Below are positions 36,463-46,045 of a stretch of DNA of 64,000 bases, one piece after another (within the stretch, counting starts at the first letter, position 1; each line of letters begins with the position of its first letter). The DNA comes from Neoaquamicrobium sediminum (lineage in GTDB: Bacteria; Pseudomonadota; Alphaproteobacteria; Rhizobiales; Rhizobiaceae). Location of the stretch: assembly GCF_013240295.1 (NCBI RefSeq), contig NZ_JABETK010000001.1, positions 1,984,001 to 2,048,000 of the forward strand, written 5' to 3'. The position numbers and the translations under genes are program-made. The notes under the pieces were generated by a model. That model was not told the DNA's origin. It was given only the letters and a program-made list of their open reading frames with translations, and ran no database searches.

Positions 36463-37080
36463 TCAAACCGGGCCGAAGCCGGCGGCCAACGCCATGCGCA
36501 CCAGTTCCGGCAGGCTGCGCGCCTCCATCTTGAACATCACGTTGGCGCGATGGACCTCGACAGTGCGCGGGCTAATGTCGAGATCGTAGGCGATCGTCTT
36601 GTTGGGCAGTCCCGCGACGACACCGGAAAGCACTTCGCGTTCACGCTCGCTCAGTCGTTCGAGGCGGGTCCGGATGGCGGCTACGTCTTCTCCGCCCGGC
36701 TCGCTGGAAAGCTTCGCGGCGGCACGTTTGATGGCCTCGATCAGCACCTCGTCCTCGAAGGGCTTTTCGATGAAGTCGAGCGCGTCGGCTTTCATGGCTG
36801 CAACGGCCATCGGTACGTCGCCATGCCCGGTGATGACGATCGAGGGGATATGCGCTGACATGGCGCCAAGCTGGCGGAGCAGTTCCACACCGCTCATGTC
36901 GGGCATGCGCAGGTCTGTAACCAGGCAGCCTTTGCGGATCGATGGCGCGGCCTCGACGAAAGCGGTCGCCGATTCGTGGACCCGTACGGTGAAGCCGGCC
37001 ATGGTCAGCAGGAAGGCCAGCGATTTTCGAACAGGCTCCTCGTCATCCACTATGTGGACGGTGTAGTCTGCGATGTCCAT
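36463..37080 (-). CDS. fixJ: Two-component response regulator FixJ
   Basis: 205 residues. Receiver domain 1-120 with acidic pair Asp12/Asp13 (HIVDDEEPVRKSLAFLL), phosphoacceptor Asp56 (VTDLRMPDMSG) and Lys in FIEKPFEDE. A LuxR/NarL-type helix-turn-helix follows (LSEREREVLSGVVAGLPNKT ... ISPRTVEVHRANVMFKM). Phosphorylated FixJ activates fixK at low oxygen. Its ATG directly follows the fixL stop (TGAATG). Confidence 0.92.
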   Translation of the reverse strand: MDIADYTVHIVDDEEPVRKSLAFLLTMAGFTVRVHESATAFVEAAPSIRKGCLVTDLRMPDMSGVELLRQLGAMSAHIPSIVITGHGDVPMAVAAMKADALDFIEKPFEDEVLIEAIKRAAAKLSSEPGGEDVAAIRTRLERLSEREREVLSGVVAGLPNKTIAYDLDISPRTVEVHRANVMFKMEARSLPELVRMALAAGFGPV

Positions 37081-38585
37081 TCAGCTCTGCTCCTCGTATG
37101 CGGGCAGGGTAAAACGGAAGGTGGCGCCCCCGTTCTCGTTGCGGACCACGTCGATCTCGCCGCCATGCGCCTCGATGATGCGCTTGGACAGCGAGAGGCC
37201 TATGCCCATGCCGCCTGCCTTGGTGGTGACGAAGGGGCGGAAAAGCTGGGGGCGACCTCCTCCGAAACACCCGGCCCGGTGTCCGCGACTTCAACCACGA
37301 TTTCGCCCGGCGTGCCCGGCGCGACGCGCACATTGAGGTTGCGGCGCTCGCTGTCGCGCATTGCGTCCATGGCGTTGCGCATCAGGTTGATCAGCACCTG
37401 CTGGATCTGGACCCTGTCGGCCATCACTATCTCGGCGCCCGGTTCGAAATCGAAAACCGAACGCACGCCGCGTTCGCGCGAGCCGACCAGGGCCAGCGCG
37501 CCGGCTTCCTCGACCAGTTTGCGGATGTCTTCGGGCGCCTTCTCGGTTTCTCCGCGCATGACGAACTCGCGCAGGTGGCGGATGATGCGCCCGGCGCGCA
37601 GCGATTGCCGTGAAATCTCCTCGAGCGCCTCGCGCATGCGTACCGATACCGCTTCGTCCATGTCGCGAAGCAATCTGGTGCAGCCCTGGGCGTAATTGGC
37701 GATCGCCGAAAGCGGCTGGTTGAGCTCGTGGGCGAGGGTGGAGGCCATCTCCCCGAGTTCGTTGAGGCGCGCCAGCCGCGCCAGTTCACCCTGGATTTCC
37801 TCCAGGCGTGCCGCAGATTCCTGCCGCTCGGTGAGGTCACGGATAAAGCCGGTGAAATAGGTGGTTCCGCCGGACGACACCTCGCCGACCGCGAGCTTCA
37901 TCGGAAAGGTGGAGCCGTCCTTGCGGCGACCCACCACGACGCGGTCTATGCCGATGATGCGCTTCTCCCCGGTCTCCTGATAGCGCTGGATGTAGCCGTC
38001 ATGGCCACTGCGGTAAGGCTCCGGCATGAGGATGTTGACGTTGCGGCCGATGACTTCCTGCTCGGTGTAGCCGAACTGGCGCACCGCTGCGGCGTTGAAA
38101 GACGATATGCCTCCCTTGGCGTCGATAACTACCGTGGCGTCGGGCACCGTGTCGAGTATTGAGCGCAAATGCGCCTCGCGATCCACCAGCGTGACCCGCG
38201 TCTCCTCGATCTGGCGTGCAGTCCGATGAAACGCACCGCCGATCCAGACGATCATGGCGCCGGCAAGCGCGAACAGTCCGAGTTCCAGGATACTCGCCAG
38301 CGTTGCGCTTGCAGGGCCGCGCGCATAGACGGACGCGGCAAGCGACAGTGCCAGCGAAAGCAGGCCCGCGCCCGAACCACCGGCGACAGCCGCGATCAGG
38401 ATCGCGGGCGCAAACAGCACGAATACCGCGTGGTCGTTCAATATGCCGCGCAGCAGAAGCTGCGCAGCCAGCGCGATCGCGACCACGACAATGGCCAGGC
38501 CATAGCCCGTCCACCCGCCGAATCGGTTGGCAAGCACAGCTTCGAAAAAGCGGCTTGAAGGTCTCGCGTTGGAATGGTCGAGCAT
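37081..38585 (-). CDS. fixL: Oxygen-sensing histidine kinase FixL (frameshifted near its end)
   Basis: About 501 residues. Four membrane spans occupy residues 25-120. The haem PAS domain (136-255) has the proximal histidine His195 in [15 protein letters not shown], aligned with His194/His200 of rhizobial FixL, and the arginine in [10 protein letters not shown]. The kinase H-box is [16 protein letters not shown] (His286). The N box [12 protein letters not shown] and [11 protein letters not shown] follow. The frame breaks at the G run 37248-37252; with one more G the end reads [20 protein letters not shown] to AYEEQS. Haem-bound oxygen inhibits autophosphorylation and hence FixJ. Confidence 0.9.
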
Positions 38586-38703
38586 GGGCGGGCATCGATG
38601 GCTGAAGCGGGCGTTGCGGCCACGCTTGCGCGACCGTCACGCGAACCTTAGCGATGAGCCCAGTTAGCGCAAGCGCGGCGGCATGCCGCGCCGGACAGAC
38701 AAC

Positions 38704-39090
38704 TCAGGGTTTCTCGACCCGCGACACCTGATAGGTATGCATTTTACCAGCGCGACCGATCGAAACATATTCGCCGGTGACGAAGCGCTCGTCGCCGAGC
38801 TTGAAGCCGATCTCGTCGTCCTGCTCGCCCTCGACATAGTCGAAATACCAGGTTCCGCCGGGCTTGCGACGCAACCGGCCGACCTTTTCGGTGTTGCCGT
38901 TGCTGAAGTGCCGGACCCGGCAGGCGGCCTGATGGGTTTTCCAGTCTCCGGCATCCAGACGCCCCTCGCCATCCAATGGAACGAGCAGGTCGTAGCCTTC
39001 CTCCGTGTCGCCGGCGGGATGGCCGCTTTCGCGGGCCAGCAGCAGCCGTACGTGGCGGAAACGCGGTGTGAGGTCCTTCATCTCTGTCAT
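38704..39090 (-). CDS. Conserved protein of unknown function under a FixK box
   Basis: 128 residues from ATG 39090. No membrane span or signal peptide. Charged and beta-rich, with FRHVRLLLARESGHPAGDTE near the start and TWYFDYVEGEQDDEIGFKLG then SIGRAGKMHTYQVSRVE. It is divergent from a Usp gene, and a perfect FixK/FNR box lies 53-66 bases upstream of its ATG, a position giving activation from about -41. A role in low-oxygen metabolism is inferred from this context only. Confidence 0.65.
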   Translation of the reverse strand: MTEMKDLTPRFRHVRLLLARESGHPAGDTEEGYDLLVPLDGEGRLDAGDWKTHQAACRVRHFSNGNTEKVGRLRRKPGGTWYFDYVEGEQDDEIGFKLGDERFVTGEYVSIGRAGKMHTYQVSRVEKP

Positions 39091-39142
39091 GGGGTGCTCC
39101 AATCGTTGCCTGTTGGCTATCCCAGTGGACAGGATCGGGTCC

Positions 39143-39156
39143 TTGATCACGATCAA
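39143..39156. promoter_or_regulatory. Perfect FixK/FNR box TTGAT-CACG-ATCAA
   Basis: An exact palindrome matching the anaerobox consensus TTGAT-N4-ATCAA, located between two divergent genes (ATG 39090 leftward, GTG 39251 rightward). FixK, encoded 3.2 kb away, has the residues that read this half-site. One box could control both genes. Confidence 0.8.
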
Positions 39157-39250
39157 GGCGGCCAGGGCCACCTTACCGCATTGGTGGCACGACGGTCCTG
39201 CGCGGGAGCCTCCGGGCCTGATGAATTCGGCTCGACAAAGGAGATCAGCC

Positions 39251-40083
39251 GTGAAGATGGAAGCCTTCGTTCCCCTCGTTACTTATCTCGATCCCAATTC
39301 CGACGCGGTCGCCGCTAATGTCGTGGCGATGGCCGGTCATCTCGAGCAACGCTTCATGCGCTTGCGATCAACGCGGATATTCCGCCGGTCTCCAATGCCT
39401 TGTCGCATTTCCTGCTCGACGTGCCGGAAATGATCCGCGAGGCGGAGAAGCTGAGCCGGGAGCGCGGGGATCACCTGCTCACGCTCATTGTGGAGAGGGC
39501 GCAGGCGGCCGGTTTGACCGCCTCCACCAACGCGATCGCAGTCAAGCCCGCGCTGCTGGCCGAAACGGCCGCCGTCCATTCACGCTACCACGACATAAGC
39601 CTGCTGGGCTGGGAGGCTGGTAATCCGACGTCACGCCTTACCGCCGAGACCGTCATCTTCGGCGCCGGCCGTCCGACCGTTCTGTTGCCCGAACTCTCAC
39701 CTGTTGGCGCGCTTGAACATGTTGCCGTCGCCTGGGATGGCAGCCGTGTGGCCGCGCGCGCGGCCGCAGATGCAGCGCCGCTGCTGGCTCGCGCCACGCG
39801 CGTCTCCGTTCTTTCGGTTGTCGACGACAAGCCGTCCAGCCGCGACGCGGCAGAGCGTTTTGCCGGCGGGCTCGTGCGCCGAGGCGTCGAGGCGGCGGCA
39901 ATTCCGCTTCGCGCGCAGGGCGCGCCAATCGCCGAGACGTTGCAGCAGACGGCGCTGGAACGCGGCGCCGGCCTGCTGGTCATGGGCGGCTATGGGCACT
40001 CCCGACTGCGCGACTTCGTGCTTGGCGGCGCGACGAAGGGCGTGCTGGACGATCTTCTGATGCCGGTTCTGCTCTCGCACTGA
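39251..40083 (+). CDS. Tandem-domain universal stress protein (frameshifted)
   Basis: About 277 residues from GTG 39251, with AGGAG seven bases upstream; ATG 39257 is the alternative. It is a two-domain Usp paralogue of 34326-35153. The C-terminal signature LLVMGGYGHSRLRDFVLGGA then VLDDLLMPVLLSH is intact. The frame breaks near 39354: frame one reads AGHLEQRF, and the other frame continues ALAINADIPPVSNALSHFLL if one C is restored in CTTCATGCG. A FixK box lies 95-108 bases upstream of the start. Confidence 0.83.
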
Positions 40084-40092
40084 CCCGTTGCA

Positions 40093-41192
40093 TCAACCGC
40101 GCGGTTTTCCGCGCAGGATGACCGAGCGGAGTTCCAGGTTGCGATCGAGCACGACGAAGTCTGCTACCGCGCCCGGCGCGATCCGCCCGCGATCCGTCAG
40201 GCCGAGATAGTCCGCGGCGATCGTGGCCGTGCGTCGCGAGGCTTCGTCGATGCCAAGACCGATCGAGACGAGATTGCGGAAGGCTTGAAGCATGGTGAGG
40301 CTGCTTCCGGCCAGCGTCCCGTCGGCGAGGCGCACGCCGTTGCCGCATTTCTTCACATGCTGGGTGCCAAGCCGATAGTCGCCGTCGGGCATGCCGGATG
40401 CCGGCGTGGCGTCCGTCACGGCGTAGAGGTTGGGGATGGCGCGCAGCGCGGCGCGGATCGCACCGGGGTGCACGTGGAGGAGGTCCGGAATCAGCTCCGC
40501 ATGCTCGGCATGGGCAAGCGCCGCGCCGACGATGCCCGGCTCGCGGTGATGCAGGCCGGACATGGCGTTGAACATGTGCGTCACGCCGTGGCGTCCGCTC
40601 TCGAAACAGCGTGCCGCCGTCTCATAGTCGCAGGACGAGTGGCCGATCTGCACACGCACGCCGCGTTCGTTGAGATAGCGGGTGAGTTCCCCCTCCGGAT
40701 CTGCTTCCGGCGCAAGTGTCACCACGCGGATGCGAGCGAGGCCCATCAAGTGCTCCATCAGGGCCGTGTCGCCGTCGATAACGAAATCGGGCTGTGCGCC
40801 CAACCGGCTGCGGCTGATGAAGGGACCTTCGAGGTGGACGCCCAGAACGGCCGCTTCGCCGTCGCCTGGCTCGAGTGCTGCGCGGTTGGCGGCTGCCAGC
40901 GCCTGTTCGATGTCGGGCACCTCGGCCGTCATCGTGGTGGCGAGCAGGGCCGTCGTGCCTGCTGCCGCATGGGTCGCTGCCACTGTATGCGGCGCGTTGC
41001 CGGCCTCCATGATGTGTCGGCGCCGCCGCCGCCATGACAATGCAGGTCGATGAAGCCCGGCAGCACGATCGCGCCGTCATTGCCAGTATCCGTCTCCTCC
41101 ACCGCCTCGATCCGCCCATCCCGCCAGCGCACGCGCCCCTCGATCCAACCGGTTGGCGTCAGCACGCGGCCTGCGATCTCACCTGTCTGCAT
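40093..41192 (-). CDS. nagA: N-acetylglucosamine-6-phosphate deacetylase NagA (frameshifted)
   Basis: About 365 residues. The N-terminal metal motif is PGFIDLHCHGGGGAD. The second half has LGVHLEGPFIS, GVTHMFNAMSGLHHREPG and the catalytic aspartate in YAVTDATPASGM. NagA deacetylates GlcNAc-6-phosphate to GlcN-6-phosphate. The frame breaks at about 41011-41017 just after GGGGAD; the second frame resumes IMEAGNAPHTVAATHAAAGT. Two extra or one missing base there would explain it. It is divergent from the sugar ABC operon and shares its promoter region. Confidence 0.9.
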
Positions 41193-41293
41193 TTCCGATC
41201 CGTTCCATGATTGCCAAATGGATTATGATGTTATAACCAATTCTCCGCGAGGATACCACATAACTCTGACACAGAGGCTTCCGGAGGTTGATC
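41193..41293. promoter_or_regulatory. Divergent nagA / sugar-ABC promoter with palindrome GTTATAAC
   Basis: The 101-base gap holds a perfect 8-bp palindrome GTTATAAC (41230-41237) in an AT-rich setting (TTATGATGTTATAACCAATT). HutC-type GntR regulators of amino-sugar genes bind TA-centred palindromes, and such a regulator is encoded at 45276-46019. The site is near the nagA side. GGAGG (41283-41287) serves the binding-protein gene. Confidence 0.4.
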
Positions 41294-42583
41294 ATGATGA
41301 AACTGACGCGACTGAAACTGGCGCTTGCCGCAGCCGTTGCGCTGCCCGCCTCGGCATTCGCCGAGCCCGTGAATATTTCCTACCTGACCCATTGGTCGCC
41401 CGAGACCGTCGCGCTGCTCGAAGCTGCGGCGGCCAGCTACAGCGAGGCCAATCCCGATGTCACGATCACCGTGCAGGCGGTGCCGTTCGGTGACCTGCTG
41501 ACGACCATCCGCTCGCAGGGCGGCGGCGCGGGTGGACCGACCATTGCCAGCATCTACGATCTGTGGCTGCCGGAACTCGCGCGCGATGGTCTTGTCGAGA
41601 AGGCGCCCGAGGCGGTCTCCGGTGACGTCGGCGCCGCATGGCCGGCGGGCATTGCCGCAGCCGCCAGCGTCGACGGCGCGGTCTACGGTATTCCCAACGA
41701 GATCAACGTCTACGCGCTGAACTACAACAAGGCGCTGTTCGAGGAGGCGGGCATCGCCGAGCCGCCGGCCACCTGGGATGCGCTGAAAGAGGCCGCCGCC
41801 GCAATCACCGCCAGCGGTGAAGGCCGCCAGGGCTTCGGCATGATCAACTCGTGGGCTGCCGGTGTCGTACATCCGTTTTCATCGCTGCTGGTTTCCAATG
41901 GCGGCGACCTCGTGGTCGACGGCAAGCCGGCGCTCGACAGCCAGGCCGCTGGCGAGACGTTCGCGCTCTACGAGGAAATGATCAAGGAAGGTTATACCGA
42001 TCCTTCCATGGGCACGGCCGACGCCAACACCACCGGACCGTTCCTCGACAATTTCGTGTCCGGCAACACCGGCATGATCATCATGGCCAACTGGTGGGAA
42101 AGCGCGCTGCGCGCCGGCATGGGCGACCGCTTCGACACGATTGGCACCGCGCCGATCCCGGTCGGACCCAGCGGCGACACCGCCCGCTCGATCTCCTATT
42201 CGTGGCTGACCGTGGTCAATGCGGGCGCGGCCGATGCGGAGCGCGAGGCGGCATGGGATTTCCTGTCCTGGCTCAACGGTGCTGAATCCGGCGAGAACGG
42301 CGCGTCGGCGATGTCGGGCATCCTGATGTCGATGGGCATCCTGCCGTCGCGCAGCTCCGACGTCGAAGCCTATCAGGACGATCTCGGCCGAGACTTCCTT
42401 GCCGGTTATGTCGATGTGCTCGAGAATGCCAAGGCATTCCCGGTCGTGCTTGGCGGGCAGGAGTTCTCCGAGGCCCTGCAGCAGGTGATTGAATCCCTGC
42501 AGTACGGCCAGGTCGACGCCCAGGAAGCGCAGGCCAACGCACAGGCCGACGCCGAGTCGATCCTGGAGCGGGCCAAGCAGTAG
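41294..42583 (+). CDS. ABC sugar transporter substrate-binding protein (amino-sugar type)
   Basis: 429 residues from ATG 41294, six bases after GGAGG. Sec signal peptide (LKLALAAAVALPASAFA). Extracellular solute-binding family 1 with the YGIPNEINVYALNYNKALFE and IMANWWESALRAGMG regions. The neighbours nagA, a ROK kinase and SIS enzymes point to GlcNAc, chitobiose or a related amino-sugar oligosaccharide as the ligand. Binding residues were not assigned. Confidence 0.85.
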   Translation: MMKLTRLKLALAAAVALPASAFAEPVNISYLTHWSPETVALLEAAAASYSEANPDVTITVQAVPFGDLLTTIRSQGGGAGGPTIASIYDLWLPELARDGLVEKAPEAVSGDVGAAWPAGIAAAASVDGAVYGIPNEINVYALNYNKALFEEAGIAEPPATWDALKEAAAAITASGEGRQGFGMINSWAAGVVHPFSSLLVSNGGDLVVDGKPALDSQAAGETFALYEEMIKEGYTDPSMGTADANTTGPFLDNFVSGNTGMIIMANWWESALRAGMGDRFDTIGTAPIPVGPSGDTARSISYSWLTVVNAGAADAEREAAWDFLSWLNGAESGENGASAMSGILMSMGILPSRSSDVEAYQDDLGRDFLAGYVDVLENAKAFPVVLGGQEFSEALQQVIESLQYGQVDAQEAQANAQADAESILERAKQ

Positions 42584-42659
42584 CAATGAGAATAGCCGGG
42601 TGCGGCGGTGCCGCATCCGGCTAGATACCCGCCTTCGTCATGGATTTGCGTATCTCCAT

Positions 42660-43550
42660 ATGGCCACGATGACCAGAAGCACGATCACGGTGATGCTCGC
42701 GCCGGCGGTGACGCTGATCGGCGTGTTCATCCTCGTGCCGATGGCGCTGACCGTCTGGCTGTCGTTTCACGACTGGTCGACGCAGACCGGCTTCGAGACG
42801 GCGCGTTATGTGGGGTTGCGCAACTATCAGGACATCGTCGGCCCGATCTCGGTGGGCCGCGATTTCAAGCGCGCATTCGTCAATACGGCGATCTACACCG
42901 CGCTGTCGGTCGCCATCATCCTGCCGCTGTCGGTGATGCTGGGCCTGCTCGTCTACCAGACGCGCGTGCGGGGCGGGCACCTGCTGCGGGCGGTGCTGTT
43001 CTCTACCTATATGGTGCCGATGGTCGCGGTCGCGCTGGTGTGGTCGAAGCTCTATTCGCCGGCCGAAGGGCCGATCAACCAGATGCTCGGTTGGGTGGGC
43101 GTGGCGCCCGGCACTTGGCTTTCCTCGCCGGATACGGCGCTTGTCTCGATCGTTTTCCTCAATGTCTGGCAGCAGGTCGGTTATTTCACGGTGCTGATCA
43201 TCGCCGGCCTGACCCAGATACCCAACGCCCTCTACGAGGCCGCGCGCATCGACGGCGCGAACCCGGTGCAGGAATTCTTCGGCATCACGCTACCGCTGCT
43301 GCGGCGAACACTGCTTTTCAGCGCGGTCATCGCCGTCATCAACGCCGTGCAGGTTTTCGAGCCTGTGGCGCTCATCACGCAAGGCGGGCCGGCAGGGTCG
43401 ACCAACGTGCTGACCTATCACATCCGCCGCGTCGGCATCGAGCGGGCGCAGGGCGGGCTGGGTTCCGCCATGGCTGTCACGCTGATGCTGTCGCTGATCG
43501 TCGTCGTCGTCGCGCTGTTCGCGTTTGCCCGCAAGGGAGAGCGCGAATGA
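42660..43550 (+). CDS. ABC sugar transporter permease 1
   Basis: 296 residues from ATG 42660 (ATG 42669 is possible). Six spans, with the binding-protein-dependent permease EAA loop near the C-terminal half (ALYEAARIDGANPVQEFFGI). This is the MalF/UgpA-type partner of the next gene, which starts four bases inside its stop region (ATGA). It carries the sugar across the inner membrane with permease 2 and the ATPase at 47921. Confidence 0.88.
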   Translation: MATMTRSTITVMLAPAVTLIGVFILVPMALTVWLSFHDWSTQTGFETARYVGLRNYQDIVGPISVGRDFKRAFVNTAIYTALSVAIILPLSVMLGLLVYQTRVRGGHLLRAVLFSTYMVPMVAVALVWSKLYSPAEGPINQMLGWVGVAPGTWLSSPDTALVSIVFLNVWQQVGYFTVLIIAGLTQIPNALYEAARIDGANPVQEFFGITLPLLRRTLLFSAVIAVINAVQVFEPVALITQGGPAGSTNVLTYHIRRVGIERAQGGLGSAMAVTLMLSLIVVVVALFAFARKGERE

Positions 43551-44407
43551 GCGGTACGACAAAACCCTTCCGGCGCAACAATCCGAGCGGCTTCGACGCC
43601 CTGCTCATGCTGCTGATCGTCGTCGCGGCCGTGGTTGCGGCGTTCCCCCTCGTCTGGATGGTGCTTTCCAGTTTCAAGACGCCGGCCGAAAGCATGCAGG
43701 TTCCGCCGGTCTGGCTGCCTAAGACGCCGAGCCTCGATTCCTATGCGGAGGTCGCGGGTGTCATCAATGCCGGACGCTCGTTCTGGAATTCGGCCGTCAT
43801 CGCCACGGTGACTACGGCGGGCATTCTCGTTACCAGCCTGATGGCCGGCTACGCCTTCGCGAAATATCGCTTCCGCGGCCGCGATGCGCTGTTCGCGCTG
43901 CTGATCGCGACGATGTTCCTGCCGCCGATCGTGACGCTGATCCCGCTCTACCGGCTGGTGAGCTATATCGGACTCAACGGAAGCCTGTTCGGCGTCATCG
44001 TTCCGCATTTGGCCAATGCCTTCGGCATCTTCCTGATGCGCCAGTTCATCGCCGGCGTGCCGGACGACCTGATCGACGCGGCGCGCGTCGACGGGGCTTC
44101 GGAGCTGCGCATCGTCTTTTCGGTGGTGGCACCAGCCGTCGTGCCGGCGCTTGCTGCGCTGACTCTGTTCGCCTTCGTCTATCACTGGAACACCTATCTG
44201 TGGCCGCTCACCGTGCTGCAGGGCAATACCGACGACTACCCCATCGTCATCAGCCTGAGCCGGCTCCTCTCCTACAATCGCGGGGCGATGAACACGCATC
44301 TGGTGATGGCCGGCGCAACGCTCGCCGTACTGCCGCCGCTGGTCATGTTCGTGCTGCTGCAACGCTTCTTCGTCGACAGCATCGTCAGTTCGGGGGTCAA
44401 GGGATGA
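43547..44407 (+). CDS. ABC sugar transporter permease 2
   Basis: 286 residues, MalG/UgpE type, with six spans and the EAA loop LIDAARVDGASELRIVFSVV. ATG 43547 overlaps the previous stop and its own stop overlaps the ROK kinase start, so permease 1, permease 2 and the kinase are translationally coupled. Confidence 0.88.
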   Translation: MSGTTKPFRRNNPSGFDALLMLLIVVAAVVAAFPLVWMVLSSFKTPAESMQVPPVWLPKTPSLDSYAEVAGVINAGRSFWNSAVIATVTTAGILVTSLMAGYAFAKYRFRGRDALFALLIATMFLPPIVTLIPLYRLVSYIGLNGSLFGVIVPHLANAFGIFLMRQFIAGVPDDLIDAARVDGASELRIVFSVVAPAVVPALAALTLFAFVYHWNTYLWPLTVLQGNTDDYPIVISLSRLLSYNRGAMNTHLVMAGATLAVLPPLVMFVLLQRFFVDSIVSSGVKG

Positions 44408-45279
44408 GCCGGCTGCTAGCGCTCGACCTCGGCGGCACCAACCTGCGCGCGGGCGTGGCCGATGCCGGCCGGCCCAGCGTCGTCGAATCAATCGGCCACT
44501 GGCCGGCGCCGGCGAACCTGGCCGGTTTCGAGACCCTCTTGCGTGAGCTTGTCGAGAGGGATGACCCGGCCCGCATTGGTATCGCGATCCCGGGGCTCGC
44601 CACTGGCACCACCTGCACCTGGGTGCCGAACCTGCCGTGGCTGGATGGCGTCGACGTTGCCGCAATGTTTCCAGGCCTGCCGCTTGTGCTTGGCAACGAC
44701 GCCCAGCTTTCATTGCTGGCCGAAGCAACCGGAGGCGCGGTTTCGGAACTCGAAGACGCGATCCTGCTGGCGATCGGCACCGGCATCGGATCGGCCGTTC
44801 TATCCGGCGGCCGTGTCGTGCGTGGCGCAGGGGGTGGCGCGACGTCGTTCGGCTGGGCCTGCGCCGACCCTTCCGATGCAGGGGACGACCGGGACGGCTG
44901 GCTGGAGCGCCATGCGTCCGGGCGCGCCCTCGATCGGCTCGCGGCAACCATCGGGCTTGCCGATGGAGCCGGGCTGATAGAGGCGGCACGCGGAGGCAAT
45001 GCGCAGGCACAGCACCTTCTCGAAGGGCCGGCATCTGCACTGGGCACTGCGCTGGCCGGTGCCGTGGCGCTGCTGGATGTGCGCGCCATCGTCTTCGCGG
45101 GCGGGGTGGCCACGGCGCTCGATGTTCTGGAGAAGCCCATCATTGCCGCGCTGCAACGACAGCTTCCGCCGCATCTGCGCGCTGTCAGGTTGCTAGCCGG
45201 TCAGTATGGGCCGGGGGCCGCGCTGGCCGGCGCTGCCATTGCCGCAGCAGGAAGTACGCTTTGGAAGGATCGGAAATGA
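44404..45279 (+). CDS. ROK-like sugar kinase / N-acetylglucosamine kinase
   Basis: 291 residues. The N-terminal phosphate loop LALDLGGTNLRAGV and the central AIGTGIGSAVLSGGRVVRGA are ROK/ASKHA features. The zinc-binding CxCGxxGCxE motif of typical ROK proteins is absent; the equivalent region reads SFGWACADPSDAG. By context it phosphorylates an incoming amino sugar at C6, giving the NagA substrate. It is coupled by overlap to permease 2 and to the GntR regulator. Confidence 0.78.
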   Translation: MSRLLALDLGGTNLRAGVADAGRPSVVESIGHWPAPANLAGFETLLRELVERDDPARIGIAIPGLATGTTCTWVPNLPWLDGVDVAAMFPGLPLVLGNDAQLSLLAEATGGAVSELEDAILLAIGTGIGSAVLSGGRVVRGAGGGATSFGWACADPSDAGDDRDGWLERHASGRALDRLAATIGLADGAGLIEAARGGNAQAQHLLEGPASALGTALAGAVALLDVRAIVFAGGVATALDVLEKPIIAALQRQLPPHLRAVRLLAGQYGPGAALAGAAIAAAGSTLWKDRK

Positions 45280-46019
45280 CCGAAATCGCACCGATAGCCA
45301 AACCGGACCGCAACCGCCCCGAACCGCTGTGGCATCAGGCCGAACAGGCGCTGCGCGGGTTGATCGCAGACGGCACCTGGACAGACGGCATGCAGATCCC
45401 CAATGAGGAACGGCTGAGCACGATGCTTGGCGTCAGCCGCATCACCATCCGCCACGCACTGCGCAACATCGAGGATTCCGGCCTGCTGCGACGCGAACAC
45501 GGGCGCGGCACTTTCGTACGTTCATCTACGGTCATTGCCGGCGTGCGCGGGCTGACCAGCTTCACACAGGAGATGGCGGGGCTCGGCCTCATCGTCGGTT
45601 CGCGCATTCTCGAACGCGACGAGCAGGCCGCCTCGGCCGAGGTGGCGAGCGCGCTGGAAATCCGCCAGGGCGAACCGGTCGTGCGGCTGCGTCGCCTGCG
45701 CATGGGCAATGACGCGCCGATCGGCGTCCAGACGGCGTACATGCCGCTGGCGCGGGTTCCCGGATTTCTCGCACTGGAGCCATCGGCATCACTCTATCAG
45801 ACGCTGAGCGCGCATTTCGGCATTGCGCCGCGCGAGGCCCGGGAGGTCTATCGCGTCGGCACCGTCGCTGCGGAGGACGCCGCCCTGCTTGGCATCGAAA
45901 CCGGCAGCCCTGCCTTCGTCGTCGAACGCATCACCTCGGACGCCATCGGGCCGTTCGAATTCGTCCACTCCATCATGCGGGGCGATCGCTACGAGATTCG
46001 TTCCCGTCTCCACATCTGA
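45276..46019 (+). CDS. GntR/HutC-family regulator of the amino-sugar cluster
   Basis: 247 residues from ATG 45276; a much longer frame upstream is antisense-like overlap with the kinase. Winged helix at 18-85 (GMQIPNEERLSTMLGVSRIT then IRHALRNIEDSGLLRREHGR). UTRA ligand domain at 95-240 (EPVVRLRRLRMGNDAPIGVQ ... FVVERITSDAIGPFEFVHSI). DasR/NagR-type members respond to GlcN-6-P or GlcNAc-6-P and repress nag genes. Likely operator at 41230-41237. Confidence 0.85.
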   Translation: MTEIAPIAKPDRNRPEPLWHQAEQALRGLIADGTWTDGMQIPNEERLSTMLGVSRITIRHALRNIEDSGLLRREHGRGTFVRSSTVIAGVRGLTSFTQEMAGLGLIVGSRILERDEQAASAEVASALEIRQGEPVVRLRRLRMGNDAPIGVQTAYMPLARVPGFLALEPSASLYQTLSAHFGIAPREAREVYRVGTVAAEDAALLGIETGSPAFVVERITSDAIGPFEFVHSIMRGDRYEIRSRLHI

Positions 46020-46045
46020 TCCCAAGCGAAAGGCAGAACATCACC

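Noticed and set aside
40084-40110. GC-rich palindrome at the usp/nagA junction as a terminator
   Set aside because: AACCG-CG-CGGTT leaves only a two-base loop and lies inside the nagA coding end, so it was not called.
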